From Streptomyces angustmyceticus (GTDB lineage Bacteria; Actinomycetota; Actinomycetes; Streptomycetales; Streptomycetaceae), in the NCBI RefSeq assembly GCF_019933235.1, contig NZ_CP082945.1:5865501-5929500 (forward strand): a DNA stretch of 64,000 nt, written 5' to 3'. Both the position numbers and the translations under genes were made by a program. Of this stretch, positions 1 to 7,792 are shown piece after piece. Below the pieces are notes generated by a model. It was not told the DNA's origin and did no database searches. It was given only the letters and a program-made list of their open reading frames with translations. Position 1 is the stretch's first letter. Each line of letters starts with the position of its first letter.

Positions 1-1
1 C

Positions 2-403
2 CGGGCCGCCGCCGCGCAGCACGTCGCCCGCGCCAAGGAGTGCCAGGCCGGTGACGCGCCCGAGCAGCACCTGTGGGAGCTGGAACTCATCCAGCGCCGC
101 CGCGGAAGCGAACTCGGCGTGACCGAGCAGCCCGCCCTCTACCGGACACCCGGCTGGCTGACGATGCGCGACGACTACCTGAGCACCAGCTCCGCGCCGT
201 CCGCCAACATCCAGTACTTCGGCTTCGGCTCCACCAGCAGCCGCTGCATCGGCGTCGCCTACGTCCTGCTGCCCGACCGCTTCCACCTCTACCTGAGCAC
301 CCCGCTGGCCGTCGCCGACCAGATGCTGACGTTCGCCGACCGGCTCCGCGAGGCGGTCGCCGAACTCCGCGAACTGCTGGCGCCGGGGGAGGACGGGGCC
401 TGA
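2..403 (+). CDS. 3' end of an unrecognised protein (partial)
   Basis: The frame is open from the left edge of the window to a TGA at 401-403, so the 5' end lies outside. About 133 residues are visible. They include a charged helix-like start, a middle part rich in Ser/Thr/Gly and aromatic residues (YFGFGST near residue 75), and an amphipathic C-terminal helix with repeated Ala/Arg/Glu. I recognise no family. The GTG at 119 could act as a start, but the reading frame upstream of it has normal coding composition, so it is probably internal. It is followed by a ~107-bp gap to the convergent glycosylase gene. Confidence 0.6.
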   Translation, partial: RAAAAQHVARAKECQAGDAPEQHLWELELIQRRRGSELGVTEQPALYRTPGWLTMRDDYLSTSSAPSANIQYFGFGSTSSRCIGVAYVLLPDRFHLYLSTPLAVADQMLTFADRLREAVAELRELLAPGEDGA

Positions 404-510
404 CCGCTCGCACCACCGGACGGCGGCGGGCCGGTCAGGGACCCTGCCCCCCGACCGGCCCGCCGCCGTCCGCCCTGCCCGGCACCCCGCTTTTCCCCCG
501 CCTGCTCCGC

Positions 511-1380
511 CTACTTCAGCAACCGGGACATCCGCCGGTCCGCGAGCACCTTGCCCCCGGTCTGGCAGCCCGGGCAGTACTGCATCGACCAGTCGCTGAA
601 CGACACCTCACGGATGGTGTCCCCGCACACCGGGCACGCCTCCCCCTTCCGCCCGTGCACCCGCAGCCCGCTCCTCTTCTCCGCCTTGAGGTCCTTGAGC
701 GCCAGCCCCCGCGACCGCTCCACCGCCGCGGCGAGCGTCGTGCCGATGGCCTCGTGGAGCCGCGCCACCTCCTCCGCCGAGAGCCGGGCGGCCGGCTTGA
801 ACGGCGACATCCTCGCCGCGTGCAGAATCTCGTCCGAGTACGCGTTCCCGATCCCGGCGATCACGCTCTGATCCCGCAGCACCCCCTTGATCTGCCGGCC
901 TTCCCCCGCCAGCAGCCCCGCGAACGCCTCCGCCGTGAAATCGCCGGAGAGCGGATCCGGCCCGAGCCGCGCGATCCCCGGCACCTCCTCCACCTCCCGC
1001 ACGACATACACCGCCAGGTGCTTCTGACTCCCGGCCTCGGTCACCTCGAACCCCGCACCGTCATCGGGCTCCCCGAGCCGCACCCGCAACGCCAGCCGCC
1101 CCTTCCCCGGCCGCGGCGGCACGGCCGGCAGCCGCTCGCTCCACCGCACCCACCCCGCCCGCGCGAGGTGCATGACCAGGTGCAGCTCCCCGGCCCCGAG
1201 ATCGAGGAACTTCCCGTGCCGGCGCACCACGTCGAACGCCCGCCCTTCGAGCGCGGTGAGCGGCGGCTCGTACGTCTTCAGCGCATGAACGGAAACCGGA
1301 TACACCCGCTCGACGACCCGCCCCACGACATGCTCACCCAGGAACCGCGCGAGCGACTCGACCTCCGGCAATTCAGGCAT
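511..1380 (-). CDS. Fpg/Nei family DNA glycosylase
   Basis: Base-excision repair enzyme of 289 residues that removes oxidised bases and nicks at abasic sites. It starts MPELPEVE, so after Met removal Pro is the catalytic N-terminal nucleophile with the neighbouring Glu. Lys57 in HGKFLDL matches the conserved beta-turn lysine. A helix-two-turn-helix segment (QSVIAGIGNAYSDEIL) lies near residues 175-190. The C-terminus has a zinc finger of two CxxC pairs (CPVC ... CPGC). The ATG at 1380 is chosen because the family always begins PELPE; an upstream in-frame extension is open but unconserved. MutM and Nei are not separable by eye, so no symbol is given. Confidence 0.93.
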   Translation of the reverse strand: MPELPEVESLARFLGEHVVGRVVERVYPVSVHALKTYEPPLTALEGRAFDVVRRHGKFLDLGAGELHLVMHLARAGWVRWSERLPAVPPRPGKGRLALRVRLGEPDDGAGFEVTEAGSQKHLAVYVVREVEEVPGIARLGPDPLSGDFTAEAFAGLLAGEGRQIKGVLRDQSVIAGIGNAYSDEILHAARMSPFKPAARLSAEEVARLHEAIGTTLAAAVERSRGLALKDLKAEKRSGLRVHGRKGEACPVCGDTIREVSFSDWSMQYCPGCQTGGKVLADRRMSRLLK

Positions 1381-1437
1381 AACGCCAGTGTGCCTCGGAA
1401 GCGCGGGGGGCACCGGTCGCGGCTGGGGGGCGGAGGC

Positions 1438-1677
1438 GTGCGCGGGACTGTGGCGGCGACCGCGGCGGGGGGCAGCGGCAATGGCCGGGGCACGGCAGCG
1501 GCCGTCGTCACCGACGCCAACCGCGTCCTCCTGGTCCGCCGCAAGCCGGACGACTTCATGGGCGGCCTGTGGGAGGTGCCGTCCGGCCATGTGGACGCCG
1601 GAGAGAGCTGGGCCGCCCTCGCCGGCGACCTGCCGGGTGTCACCGACGGCGTACGGGAGGTTCTGGCCTGCGTGTAG
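1438..1677 (+). pseudogene. truncated NUDIX hydrolase remnant
   Basis: The translated frame begins like a NUDIX hydrolase: AAVVTDANRVLLVRRK, then GGLWEVPSGHVDAGES. The Gly-containing start of the Nudix box is present. The rest of the box (REXXEEXG, which supplies the metal-binding Glu residues) is absent. The frame passes from GESWAAL to a short GVTDGVREVLACV, which resembles the strand after the box, and then stops at 1677, giving about 76 residues against the usual 140 or more. An internal deletion plus 3' truncation explains this best. Start candidates are the GTGs at 1438 and 1450. It is divergent from the glycosylase gene, with only ~57 bp between starts. Confidence 0.6.
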
Positions 1678-1722
1678 GAAAGCGACGAAGAGACGCGGGC
1701 CAGAGAGCCGGGCCAAGCCGGC

Positions 1723-1758
1723 GAGGGCCGCTGCCCCGGGTGCGGGGTAGCGGCCCTC
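1723..1758. terminator. hairpin between the NUDIX remnant and glnA
   Basis: Perfect 10-bp arms (GAGGGCCGCT and AGCGGCCCTC) enclose a GC-rich loop. It lies 46 bp after the NUDIX remnant stop and 158 bp beyond the glnA stop, so it may serve either direction. There is no long T-tract, as is usual in high-GC actinobacteria. Confidence 0.6.
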
Positions 1759-1915
1759 GTGACGATTCTGACATCAAGTCAGAGAACTGGCCGGGCGGTG
1801 CACACGCGGTGCACAGGGGTGGAAACAAGCGGGAACAGCGAGAACGACTGAGACGTGCCTCCGCGGTTCAGGGCCTGTTTCCAGGGCTCTCGCCCAGGTC
1901 GCCCAGCTCTGCTCT

Positions 1916-3325
1916 TTAGATGTCGAAGTACAGCTCGAACTCGTGCGGGTGCGGGCGGAGCTGGATCGGGGCGATTTCGTTGGTGCGCTTGTAGTCGATC
2001 CAGGTCTCGATCAGGTCGGAGGTGAAGACGCCGCCCTGCTGGAGGTACTCGTTGTCGGCCTCGAGGGCGTCGAGGACGGCCGGGAGGGAGGTCGGGACCT
2101 GGGGGACGCCCGCGTGCTCCTCGGGGGCGAGCTCGTAGAGGTCCTTGTCGATCGGCTCGGCCGGCTCGATCTTGTTCTTGACGCCGTCCAGGCCCGCGAG
2201 GAGGAGGGCGGAGAAGGCGAGGTACGGGTTCGAGGACGGGTCCGGGGCGCGGAACTCGACGCGCTTGGCCTTGGGGTTCGAGCCCGTGATCGGGATGCGC
2301 ATGGCCGCGGAGCGGTTGCGCTGCGAGTAGACCAGGTTGACCGGGGCCTCGAAGCCGGGGACCAGGCGGTGGTAGGAGTTCACCGTCGGGTTGGTGAAGG
2401 CCAGCAGCGACGGGGCGTGCTTGAGGATGCCGCCGATGTAGTAGCGGGCGGTGTCCGAGAGGCCCGCGTAGCCCTGCTCGTCGTAGAAGAGGGGGCTGCC
2501 GCCCTGCCACAGGGACTGGTGGACGTGCATGCCGGAGCCGTTGTCACCGAAGATCGGCTTGGGCATGAAGGTCGCGGTCTTGCCGTTGCGCCAGGCGACG
2601 TTCTTCACGATGTACTTGAAGAGCATCAGGTCGTCGGCGGCGGCGAGCAGCGTGTTGAACTTGTAGTTGATCTCCGCCTGGCCGGCGGTGCCGACCTCGT
2701 GGTGCTGGCGCTCGACCTGCAGGCCGGCCGCGTCCAGCTCCAGGGAGATCTCGGCGCGCAGGTCGGCGAAGTGGTCGACCGGCGGGGCCGGGAAGTAGCC
2801 GCCCTTGTAGCGGACCTTGTAGCCGCGGTTGTTCTCCTCCGAGCCGGTGTTCCAGGCGCCGGCCTCGGAGTCGATGTGGTAGAAGGACTGGTTCGCGCCG
2901 GTCTCGAAGCGCACGCTGTCGAAGACGTAGAACTCGGCCTCGGGGCCGAAGAACGCGGTGTCCGCGATGCCGGTGGAGGCGAGGTAGGCCTCGGCCTTCT
3001 TGGCGATGTTGCGCGGGTCACGGCTGTACTGCTCGCCGGTGATCGGGTCGTGGATGAAGAAGTTGATGTTGACGGTCTTGTCGCGGCGGAACGGGTCCAC
3101 GCGGGCCGTCGACAGGTCCGCGCGCAGCGCCATGTCGGACTCGTGAATGGCCTGGAAGCCGCGGATCGAGGAGCCGTCGAAGGCGAGTTCCTCGGCCGGG
3201 TCGAACGCCTTTGCCGGGATGGTGAAGTGCTGCATCACACCGGGCAGGTCGCAGAACCGGACGTCGATGAACTTCACGTCCTCGTCCGCGATGAACTTCT
3301 TGGCCTCGTCGGCGTTCTGGAACAT
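1916..3325 (-). CDS. glnA: glutamine synthetase type I (GlnA)
   Basis: Cytosolic ATP-dependent synthesis of glutamine from glutamate and ammonium, 469 residues, the normal GSI length. Visible are the beta-grasp start, FDGSSIRGF, the metal- and substrate-binding block EAEFYVFDS, NGSGMHVHQSLW, and NRSAAMRIP. The adenylylation site is Tyr397 in DLYELAPEE, so activity can be reduced by GlnE-type adenylylation. The ATG at 3325 has AGGAG five bases upstream. The gene stands alone and is divergent from the RDD gene. A GlnR box lies 100-137 bp upstream of the start. A frame open further upstream lacks family similarity and crosses the promoter. Confidence 0.98.
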   Translation of the reverse strand: MFQNADEAKKFIADEDVKFIDVRFCDLPGVMQHFTIPAKAFDPAEELAFDGSSIRGFQAIHESDMALRADLSTARVDPFRRDKTVNINFFIHDPITGEQYSRDPRNIAKKAEAYLASTGIADTAFFGPEAEFYVFDSVRFETGANQSFYHIDSEAGAWNTGSEENNRGYKVRYKGGYFPAPPVDHFADLRAEISLELDAAGLQVERQHHEVGTAGQAEINYKFNTLLAAADDLMLFKYIVKNVAWRNGKTATFMPKPIFGDNGSGMHVHQSLWQGGSPLFYDEQGYAGLSDTARYYIGGILKHAPSLLAFTNPTVNSYHRLVPGFEAPVNLVYSQRNRSAAMRIPITGSNPKAKRVEFRAPDPSSNPYLAFSALLLAGLDGVKNKIEPAEPIDKDLYELAPEEHAGVPQVPTSLPAVLDALEADNEYLQQGGVFTSDLIETWIDYKRTNEIAPIQLRPHPHEFELYFDI

Positions 3326-3424
3326 CCAACTCCTCCTAGCCCGGTCACCGGTCGGCGGACGCGGGATTGCTACTCGGAACGCGACCATGTGCGGTGGCGC
3401 GTTGCCCGACCATAGGCAGGCGGG

Positions 3425-3462
3425 ATTTCCCAAGCATGACCCATTTGTTTCGCCGAGGTTAA
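3425..3462 (-). promoter_or_regulatory. GlnR box upstream of glnA
   Basis: Read on the minus strand, the sequence is TTAAC-n6-GAAAC-n6-GTCAT-n6-GAAAT. This matches the published streptomycete GlnR pattern of alternating gTnAc and GaAAc pentamers with six-base spacers; both GAAA half-sites are present. It lies 100-137 bp upstream of the glnA ATG, as expected for nitrogen-limitation activation by GlnR. The match is seen directly; binding is inferred. Confidence 0.8.
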
Positions 3463-3663
3463 CCGGCGCACGCCTGCCTTTATTCACCAGTGTGACCCAT
3501 AAAGTGGCATTTTGGCCCGGGGTGGCGGGCCGTTCGTTGCGGCGCGGCGCCGAGTCGTTCCCCACCTCCGGGCTCGCCCCGGGGCCGGGCCGGAAGAGGG
3601 GCCGAACCGTCCCGTACCGGACCTCCGCGCAGCGAATGTATGCGGTCGCAGTACCGTGGTCGG

Positions 3664-4131
3664 GTGGACAACAGGCAAGCAATCGGATCGTGGATCTCCG
3701 GGCCCCGCGCGGCAGCCGAGGACATGGGCGTCGAGTTCGGCTACCGCGGGCAGCAGCTCGGGCTGCCGGAGACGGGGCCGGGCTCGATCGCGCGCCCCGG
3801 ACGGCGCTTCGCCGCGCTCTTCCTCGACTGGGCGCTGTGCATGCTCATCGCGTTCGGGCTGCTCAGCGGCGGTCGGGCGCAGGCGGCGAGCAACTGGGCG
3901 CTGCTGGTTTTCGCGGTGCTCGGCGTGCTGACGGTCGGCACGGTCGGCTTCACGCCCGGCAAGCGGCTGCTCGGCCTGAGGGTGATCGCCGAGGGCGGCG
4001 GCCGGCTCTCGCTGCCGCGGGTCGTGCTCCGCACGGTGCTGCTCGTCGTGATCATCCCGGCCGTCGTGTGGGACCGGGACGGCCGGGGCCTGCACGACCG
4101 CCTCTCGCGCGCCGTACAGGTCCGCATCTGA
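3664..4131 (+). CDS. RDD family membrane protein
   Basis: A 155-residue small integral membrane protein. After an N-terminal cytoplasmic segment of ~45 residues comes the RDD signature (PGRRFAALFLDWALCMLIAFGL), a second hydrophobic segment (WALLVFAVLGVLTVG), the TPGKRLLGLRVI motif and a third segment (VLLVVIIPAVVW), ending in GLHDRLSRAVQV. The GTG at 3664 (VDNRQAIGSW) is chosen over an in-frame ATG at 3640 because there is no ribosome site before either and a TACCGT hexamer lies only a few bases upstream, which suggests a near-leaderless transcript. Function of the family is unresolved (possibly transport). It is divergent from glnA. Confidence 0.88.
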   Translation: MDNRQAIGSWISGPRAAAEDMGVEFGYRGQQLGLPETGPGSIARPGRRFAALFLDWALCMLIAFGLLSGGRAQAASNWALLVFAVLGVLTVGTVGFTPGKRLLGLRVIAEGGGRLSLPRVVLRTVLLVVIIPAVVWDRDGRGLHDRLSRAVQVRI

Positions 4132-4231
4132 GGAACCCGGCCCCTACGGGTTCCGGTCCGCCCTGAGGCCGTACGGGTCACGGGTCCCGCCTGCCCCGGG
4201 CCGCCCCCCCCCGAAGCGCGGAGCCGCACAG

Positions 4232-4267
4232 CGAAACGCCCCGGAGCCTTCGCCCCGGGGCGTTTCG
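4232..4267. terminator. strong hairpin after the RDD gene
   Basis: CGAAACGCCCCGG is complementary to the segment ending in CCGGGGCGTTTCG, with a short loop. It sits between the convergent RDD and DUF4191 genes and the A and T runs at the stem base make it plausible in both directions. Confidence 0.8.
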
Positions 4268-4353
4268 TCGTTCGTCGGTGTGCCGGTACCGCCGGCCGGG
4301 CGCGGGTGCGGCCGGTCCGTGCGGTCATCGCGCCTCGTCGTCGCCCGCGGGCG

Positions 4354-4412
4354 TCCGCATGCCCTTCGGCATCCGGCCCGTGCGGACCGGCGTGTTGCTG
4401 ATCAGGTCACCG
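4354..4412. repeat. decayed second copy of the DUF4191 gene 3' end
   Basis: These 59 bases match 4445-4503, the C-terminal coding part of the DUF4191 gene, at 52 of 59 positions with no gap. The offset is 91 bp, so the copy is out of frame with the gene, and it lies almost wholly beyond the stop. It appears to be a tandem partial duplication that is decaying. Confidence 0.75.
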
Positions 4413-4415
4413 CGG

Positions 4416-5126
4416 TCAGCGGGCCTTGCCGCCGCCCTTGGGCATCCGCATGCCCTTCGGCATCGGGCCCTTCGGGACCGGCATGTTGCTCATCAGGTCG
4501 CCGAGCGCCTTGAGGCGGTCGTTGACGGCCGTCACCTGGGCGCCGGGGAGCACGCGCGGCAGCTTCAGCAGCGTCGTGCGGAGCTTCTTCAGCGGCACCT
4601 GGCCCTCGCCGTCGCCCACGATGATGTCGTGGACCGGGGCGTCGGCGACGGTGCGCGCCATCCGCTTCTTCTCGGCGGCCAGCAGGCCGCGCAGCCGGTT
4701 CGGGTTGCCCTCGCCGACCAGCACGATGCCGGCCTTGCCGACGGCGCGGTGGACGACGTCCTGGCTGCGGTTCATGGCCACCGCGGGGGTGACCGTCCAG
4801 CCGCGGCCGACGTTGTCCAGCACCGCGGCGGCCGCGCCGGGCTGGCCCTCCATCTGCCCGAAGGCAGCCCGCTCGGCGCGCCGTCCGAAGACGATCGCCA
4901 TCGCGAGGAAGGCCAGGACGAAGCCCAGGATCCCGCCGTAGATGGGGTGGCCGATCGCGAAGCCGATGGCAAGGAGAACGCCGAATACGACGATGCCTAC
5001 ACCAGCGACGACAAGACCGACCTTGGAGTCGACCCGACGGGTCATCTTGTAGGTCAGGGCGATCTGCTTCAGCCGCCCGGTGTTCTCAGCGCCGGCAGCG
5101 CCGTCTGAGTTTGCCTTCCTCGCCAT
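4416..5126 (-). CDS. DUF4191 family membrane protein
   Basis: A 236-residue actinobacterial protein of unknown function. A Lys/Arg-rich N-terminus (RLKQIALTYKMTRRVD) precedes two adjacent transmembrane helices (residues ~36-56 and ~62-80), followed by a soluble domain with QPGAAAAVLDN and GWTVTPAVA. The tail is repetitive and basic (MPVPKGPMPKGMRMPKGGG). The ATG at 5126 gives the family's usual MARKANS-type start. It ends near a decayed duplication of its own 3' end. In Streptomyces this family lies next to lipA, as here. Role is unknown; a link to lipoylation is only neighbourhood inference. Confidence 0.88.
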   Translation of the reverse strand: MARKANSDGAAGAENTGRLKQIALTYKMTRRVDSKVGLVVAGVGIVVFGVLLAIGFAIGHPIYGGILGFVLAFLAMAIVFGRRAERAAFGQMEGQPGAAAAVLDNVGRGWTVTPAVAMNRSQDVVHRAVGKAGIVLVGEGNPNRLRGLLAAEKKRMARTVADAPVHDIIVGDGEGQVPLKKLRTTLLKLPRVLPGAQVTAVNDRLKALGDLMSNMPVPKGPMPKGMRMPKGGGKAR

Positions 5127-5136
5127 ACAGCGAAGT

Positions 5137-5355
5137 TTACGTGGCGTGCGGGCGCCCGGTCGCCGCGGCCTCCAGTACGAACTCGGCTTCGTGGCGGTCC
5201 TTGGCGCGGCGGCGGTCCTCCAGGACCGATGTCCAGGCGTTACGGCGGGCGGTGCGCTGTCCGCCGCGCATCAGGACGGCCTCGACGGCACGCAGTGCAC
5301 CGGTGACCGAAGGGATGGGGAGGGCGGGATTGGCGCGGAGCGGCGCGGCCTGCAT
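5137..5355 (-). CDS. small conserved actinobacterial protein, 72 aa
   Basis: A short hydrophilic protein starting MQAAPLRANPALPIPS with a conserved-looking core (RTARRNAWTSVLEDRRRAKD) that is likely helical and basic, and an Ala/Thr-rich tail. The ATG at 5355 has GGGAG ten bases upstream; a longer frame to 5445 lacks such a site. It ends ten bases before the DUF4191 start, so the two probably share a transcript. I recall similar short proteins at this position downstream of lipA in other Streptomyces. No function can be assigned. Confidence 0.78.
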   Translation of the reverse strand: MQAAPLRANPALPIPSVTGALRAVEAVLMRGGQRTARRNAWTSVLEDRRRAKDRHEAEFVLEAAATGRPHAT

Positions 5356-5481
5356 GGTGGGTGACTCCCTCTGAATCTGTTCGGAGAAGCAGGAGTAGGT
5401 GCGGGAGCGGTGCGTGCATCCATCGTCACGGAAAGGTGTTACCAACGGATGACCTGCCGGTCAAACACCGATGAAACGTTG

Positions 5482-5525
5482 ACGCGGCCCCCACGCCCCC
5501 CGTCAGGGGGAGTGCGGGCCGCGTC
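5482..5525 (-). terminator. terminator downstream of lipA
   Basis: ACGCGGCCC pairs with GGGCCGCGT and inner CCCCC pairs with GGGGG, giving a long, slightly bulged stem 43 bp past the lipA stop. Confidence 0.75.
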
Positions 5526-5568
5526 CTCCAGCATGTGCCACGATTCACAAGACGGCGCGCCGGGGAAA

Positions 5569-6519
5569 TCAAACCGCCTGACTGGACGCCTCGGCCTCGC
5601 GCCGCTCCATGGCCTGCTGGTAGAGGCGGCCGGCGCGGTAGGAGGAGCGGACCAGCGGGCCGGACATCACGCCGGCGTAGCCGATCTCCTCGGCCTCCTC
5701 CTGGAGCTCCACGAACTCGGCGGGCTTGACCCAGCGCTCGATCGGGTGGTGGCGCACGGAGGGGCGCAGGTACTGGGTGATCGTGATCAGCTCGCAGCCC
5801 GCGTCGTACAGGTCGTGCAGCGCCTGGCTGATCTCCTCGCGCTCCTCGCCCATGCCCAGGATGAGGTTGGACTTGGTGACCAGACCGGCCTCGCGGGACT
5901 TGGAGATGACCTCCAGCGAGCGCTCGTAACGGAAGCCGGGGCGGATCCGCTTGAAGATGCGCGGGACGGTCTCGACGTTGTGCGCGAGGACCTGGGGCCG
6001 CGACGAGAAGACCTCGGCCAGCTGCTCGGGGACCGCGTTGAAGTCGGGGATCAGCAGCTCGACGCCGGTGTCCGGCATCGCGGCGTGGATCTGCCGGACG
6101 GTCTCGGCGTAGAGCCAGGCGCCGCCGTCGTCCAGGTCGTCGCGGGCGACGCCGGTGATCGTGGCGTACTTCAGGCCCATGGTCTGCACGGACTCGGCGA
6201 CCCGGCGGGGCTCGTCGCGGTCCAGCTCCTGCGGCTTGCCGGTGTCGATCTGGCAGAAGTCGCAGCGGCGGGTGCACTGGTCGCCGCCGATGAGGAAGGT
6301 CGCCTCGCGGTCCTCCCAGCACTCGAAGATGTTGGGACAGCCCGCCTCCTGGCAGACCGTGTGCAGACCCTCGCTCTTGACCAGGCCCTGGAGGTGGTTG
6401 TACTCGGGCCCCATCTTCGCCCGGGTCTTGATCCACTCGGGCTTGCGCTCGATGGGGGTCTGGCTGTTCCGGACCTCCAGACGGAGCATCTTGCGTCCGT
6501 CGGGTGCGACTGCGGACAC
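5569..6519 (-). CDS. lipA: lipoyl synthase (LipA)
   Basis: Radical-SAM enzyme that inserts two sulfurs into protein-bound octanoyl groups to form lipoyl cofactor, 316 residues. The auxiliary cluster motif CQEAGCPNIFEC and the radical-SAM motif CTRRCDFC are both present, as is the C-terminal RSSYRAG serine region. The GTG at 6519 (VSAVAPDGRKM) is chosen because AAGGGG lies nine bases upstream and homologues begin MSAVAPDGRKM; the in-frame ATG at 6549 has no ribosome site. It follows lipB on the same strand after ~180 bp. Its targets SucB and presumably glycine cleavage H protein need it; sucB is in this window. Confidence 0.96.
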   Translation of the reverse strand: MSAVAPDGRKMLRLEVRNSQTPIERKPEWIKTRAKMGPEYNHLQGLVKSEGLHTVCQEAGCPNIFECWEDREATFLIGGDQCTRRCDFCQIDTGKPQELDRDEPRRVAESVQTMGLKYATITGVARDDLDDGGAWLYAETVRQIHAAMPDTGVELLIPDFNAVPEQLAEVFSSRPQVLAHNVETVPRIFKRIRPGFRYERSLEVISKSREAGLVTKSNLILGMGEEREEISQALHDLYDAGCELITITQYLRPSVRHHPIERWVKPAEFVELQEEAEEIGYAGVMSGPLVRSSYRAGRLYQQAMERREAEASSQAV

Positions 6520-6702
6520 GACCGGCGCCCCTTTCTGCTTACGCGGCATTCGATTCTGCGGCGTACACCAGGGTACGCCCGTTGATTCGCACGTCCTTAC
6601 GTGCGGGGCAACCGCCTATGACGGGGTTGCATTCCCGGCGGCCCCGGGCGGACCCGGGCCGGGCGGCCGCCGGACCGTGGGGCCCGGACTGCGGCCGTCC
6701 GG

Positions 6703-7518
6703 TCAGACCGCGCGGGGGAGCAGTTCGGCGCCCTCCAGGACGTCCCGCAGGTGCTTCTCGGCGACGGGCAGGACCTCGGCGATGGTGATCTCGCGGCCCA
6801 GCTCGCCCGCCAGCGAGGCGACGCCGGCGTCCCGGATGCCGCACGGCACGATCTTGTCGAACGAGGTGTTGTCCGGGTTCACGTTCAGTGCGAAGCCGTG
6901 CATCGTCACGCCCTTGGCGACCCGGATGCCGATCGCGGCGAGCTTGCGGTCCTCGCGGCGCTGGCCGGCGTTGGACGGCGCGTACTCCGGACCGCTGAGC
7001 CGCGGGTCGAACAGCTCGTCCGCCACCCGCGGGTCGAAGTCGAGGTTCAGCCCGCCCAGGGCCGCCCGCTGCTCGACCGGGTCGCCCAGCACCCACACGC
7101 CGCTGCGGCCCTCGATCCGGGTGCCCTCGACGCCGAACTCGGCGCAGACCCGGATCAGCGCCTCTTCGAGCCGTCGGACATGGGCCACGACGTCAACCGG
7201 ACGCGGCAGCTTCTGGATGGGGTAGCCCACCAGCTGGCCGGGCCCGTGCCAGGTGATCTTGCCGCCGCGGTCGACGTCGACGACCGGGGTCCCGTCCAGC
7301 GGGCGCTCGTCGTCGGTCGTACGCCGGCCCGCGGTGTAGACGGCCTGGTGCTCCAGCAGCAGGCAGGTGTCGGGTGCCTCGTCGGCGAACCGGGCGGCGT
7401 GCACCCGGCGCTGCTCCTGCCAGGCGGTTTGGTACTCGACGGCGTCGGCGCCGAAGCCCATGTGCACAAAGCGCAGCCCCTCGGGTACGGGGGTCGCCCC
7501 CCGAGAGATCGCAGTCAC
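6703..7518 (-). CDS. lipB: octanoyltransferase (LipB)
   Basis: Transfers octanoyl from acyl carrier protein to lipoyl domains, the step before LipA; 271 residues. Motifs include LLLEHQAVYTAGRR, GGKITWHGPGQLVGYPI, EGRSGVWV, the conserved Lys in RKLAAIGI and the nucleophile Cys in PCGI. The GTG at 7518 has GAGGAG five bases upstream, a clear choice over the longer frame. A dyad (7541-7558) lies just ahead of that ribosome site. It is divergent from the TPR regulator gene, which could therefore control it. Confidence 0.96.
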   Translation of the reverse strand: MTAISRGATPVPEGLRFVHMGFGADAVEYQTAWQEQRRVHAARFADEAPDTCLLLEHQAVYTAGRRTTDDERPLDGTPVVDVDRGGKITWHGPGQLVGYPIQKLPRPVDVVAHVRRLEEALIRVCAEFGVEGTRIEGRSGVWVLGDPVEQRAALGGLNLDFDPRVADELFDPRLSGPEYAPSNAGQRREDRKLAAIGIRVAKGVTMHGFALNVNPDNTSFDKIVPCGIRDAGVASLAGELGREITIAEVLPVAEKHLRDVLEGAELLPRAV

Positions 7519-7540
7519 GGCAGCTCCTCTTCGAACCTCT

Positions 7541-7558
7541 GTTGCACTTTGCTGCAAC
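7541..7558. promoter_or_regulatory. inverted repeat GTTGCA-n6-TGCAAC upstream of lipB
   Basis: A perfect 6+6 dyad lies 23-40 bp upstream of the lipB start, in the divergent space between lipB and the TPR/HTH regulator gene. It has the size and position of an operator. The cognate protein is not known; the adjacent regulator is a candidate by position only. Confidence 0.45.
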
Positions 7559-7792
7559 GTTGATGCCACTTCGCGCCCATGCCACTGTACGGCCGCCCGC
7601 TCCGGAGCCCGCAGGCGGCCGGTGTCCGGCCCTCCCGTCCCTGCTCACACGATCGGATGAACGCGGGGAAGAGGCCGGGAACGGGGCCCCGAAGGCCGTT
7701 ACATTCACGCCGTTCCACAAGGGCGATGAGCATGCCGGACAGGGTCCGCCGAACCCGGCAGCGGCCCGGAAGGCAGGAGACCGGTAAAGCTG

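Noticed and set aside
73..1677. A 534-codon plus-strand frame
   Set aside because: It crosses the first gene out of frame and the glycosylase gene in antisense. Only its 3' end (from ~1438) has recognisable NUDIX similarity.
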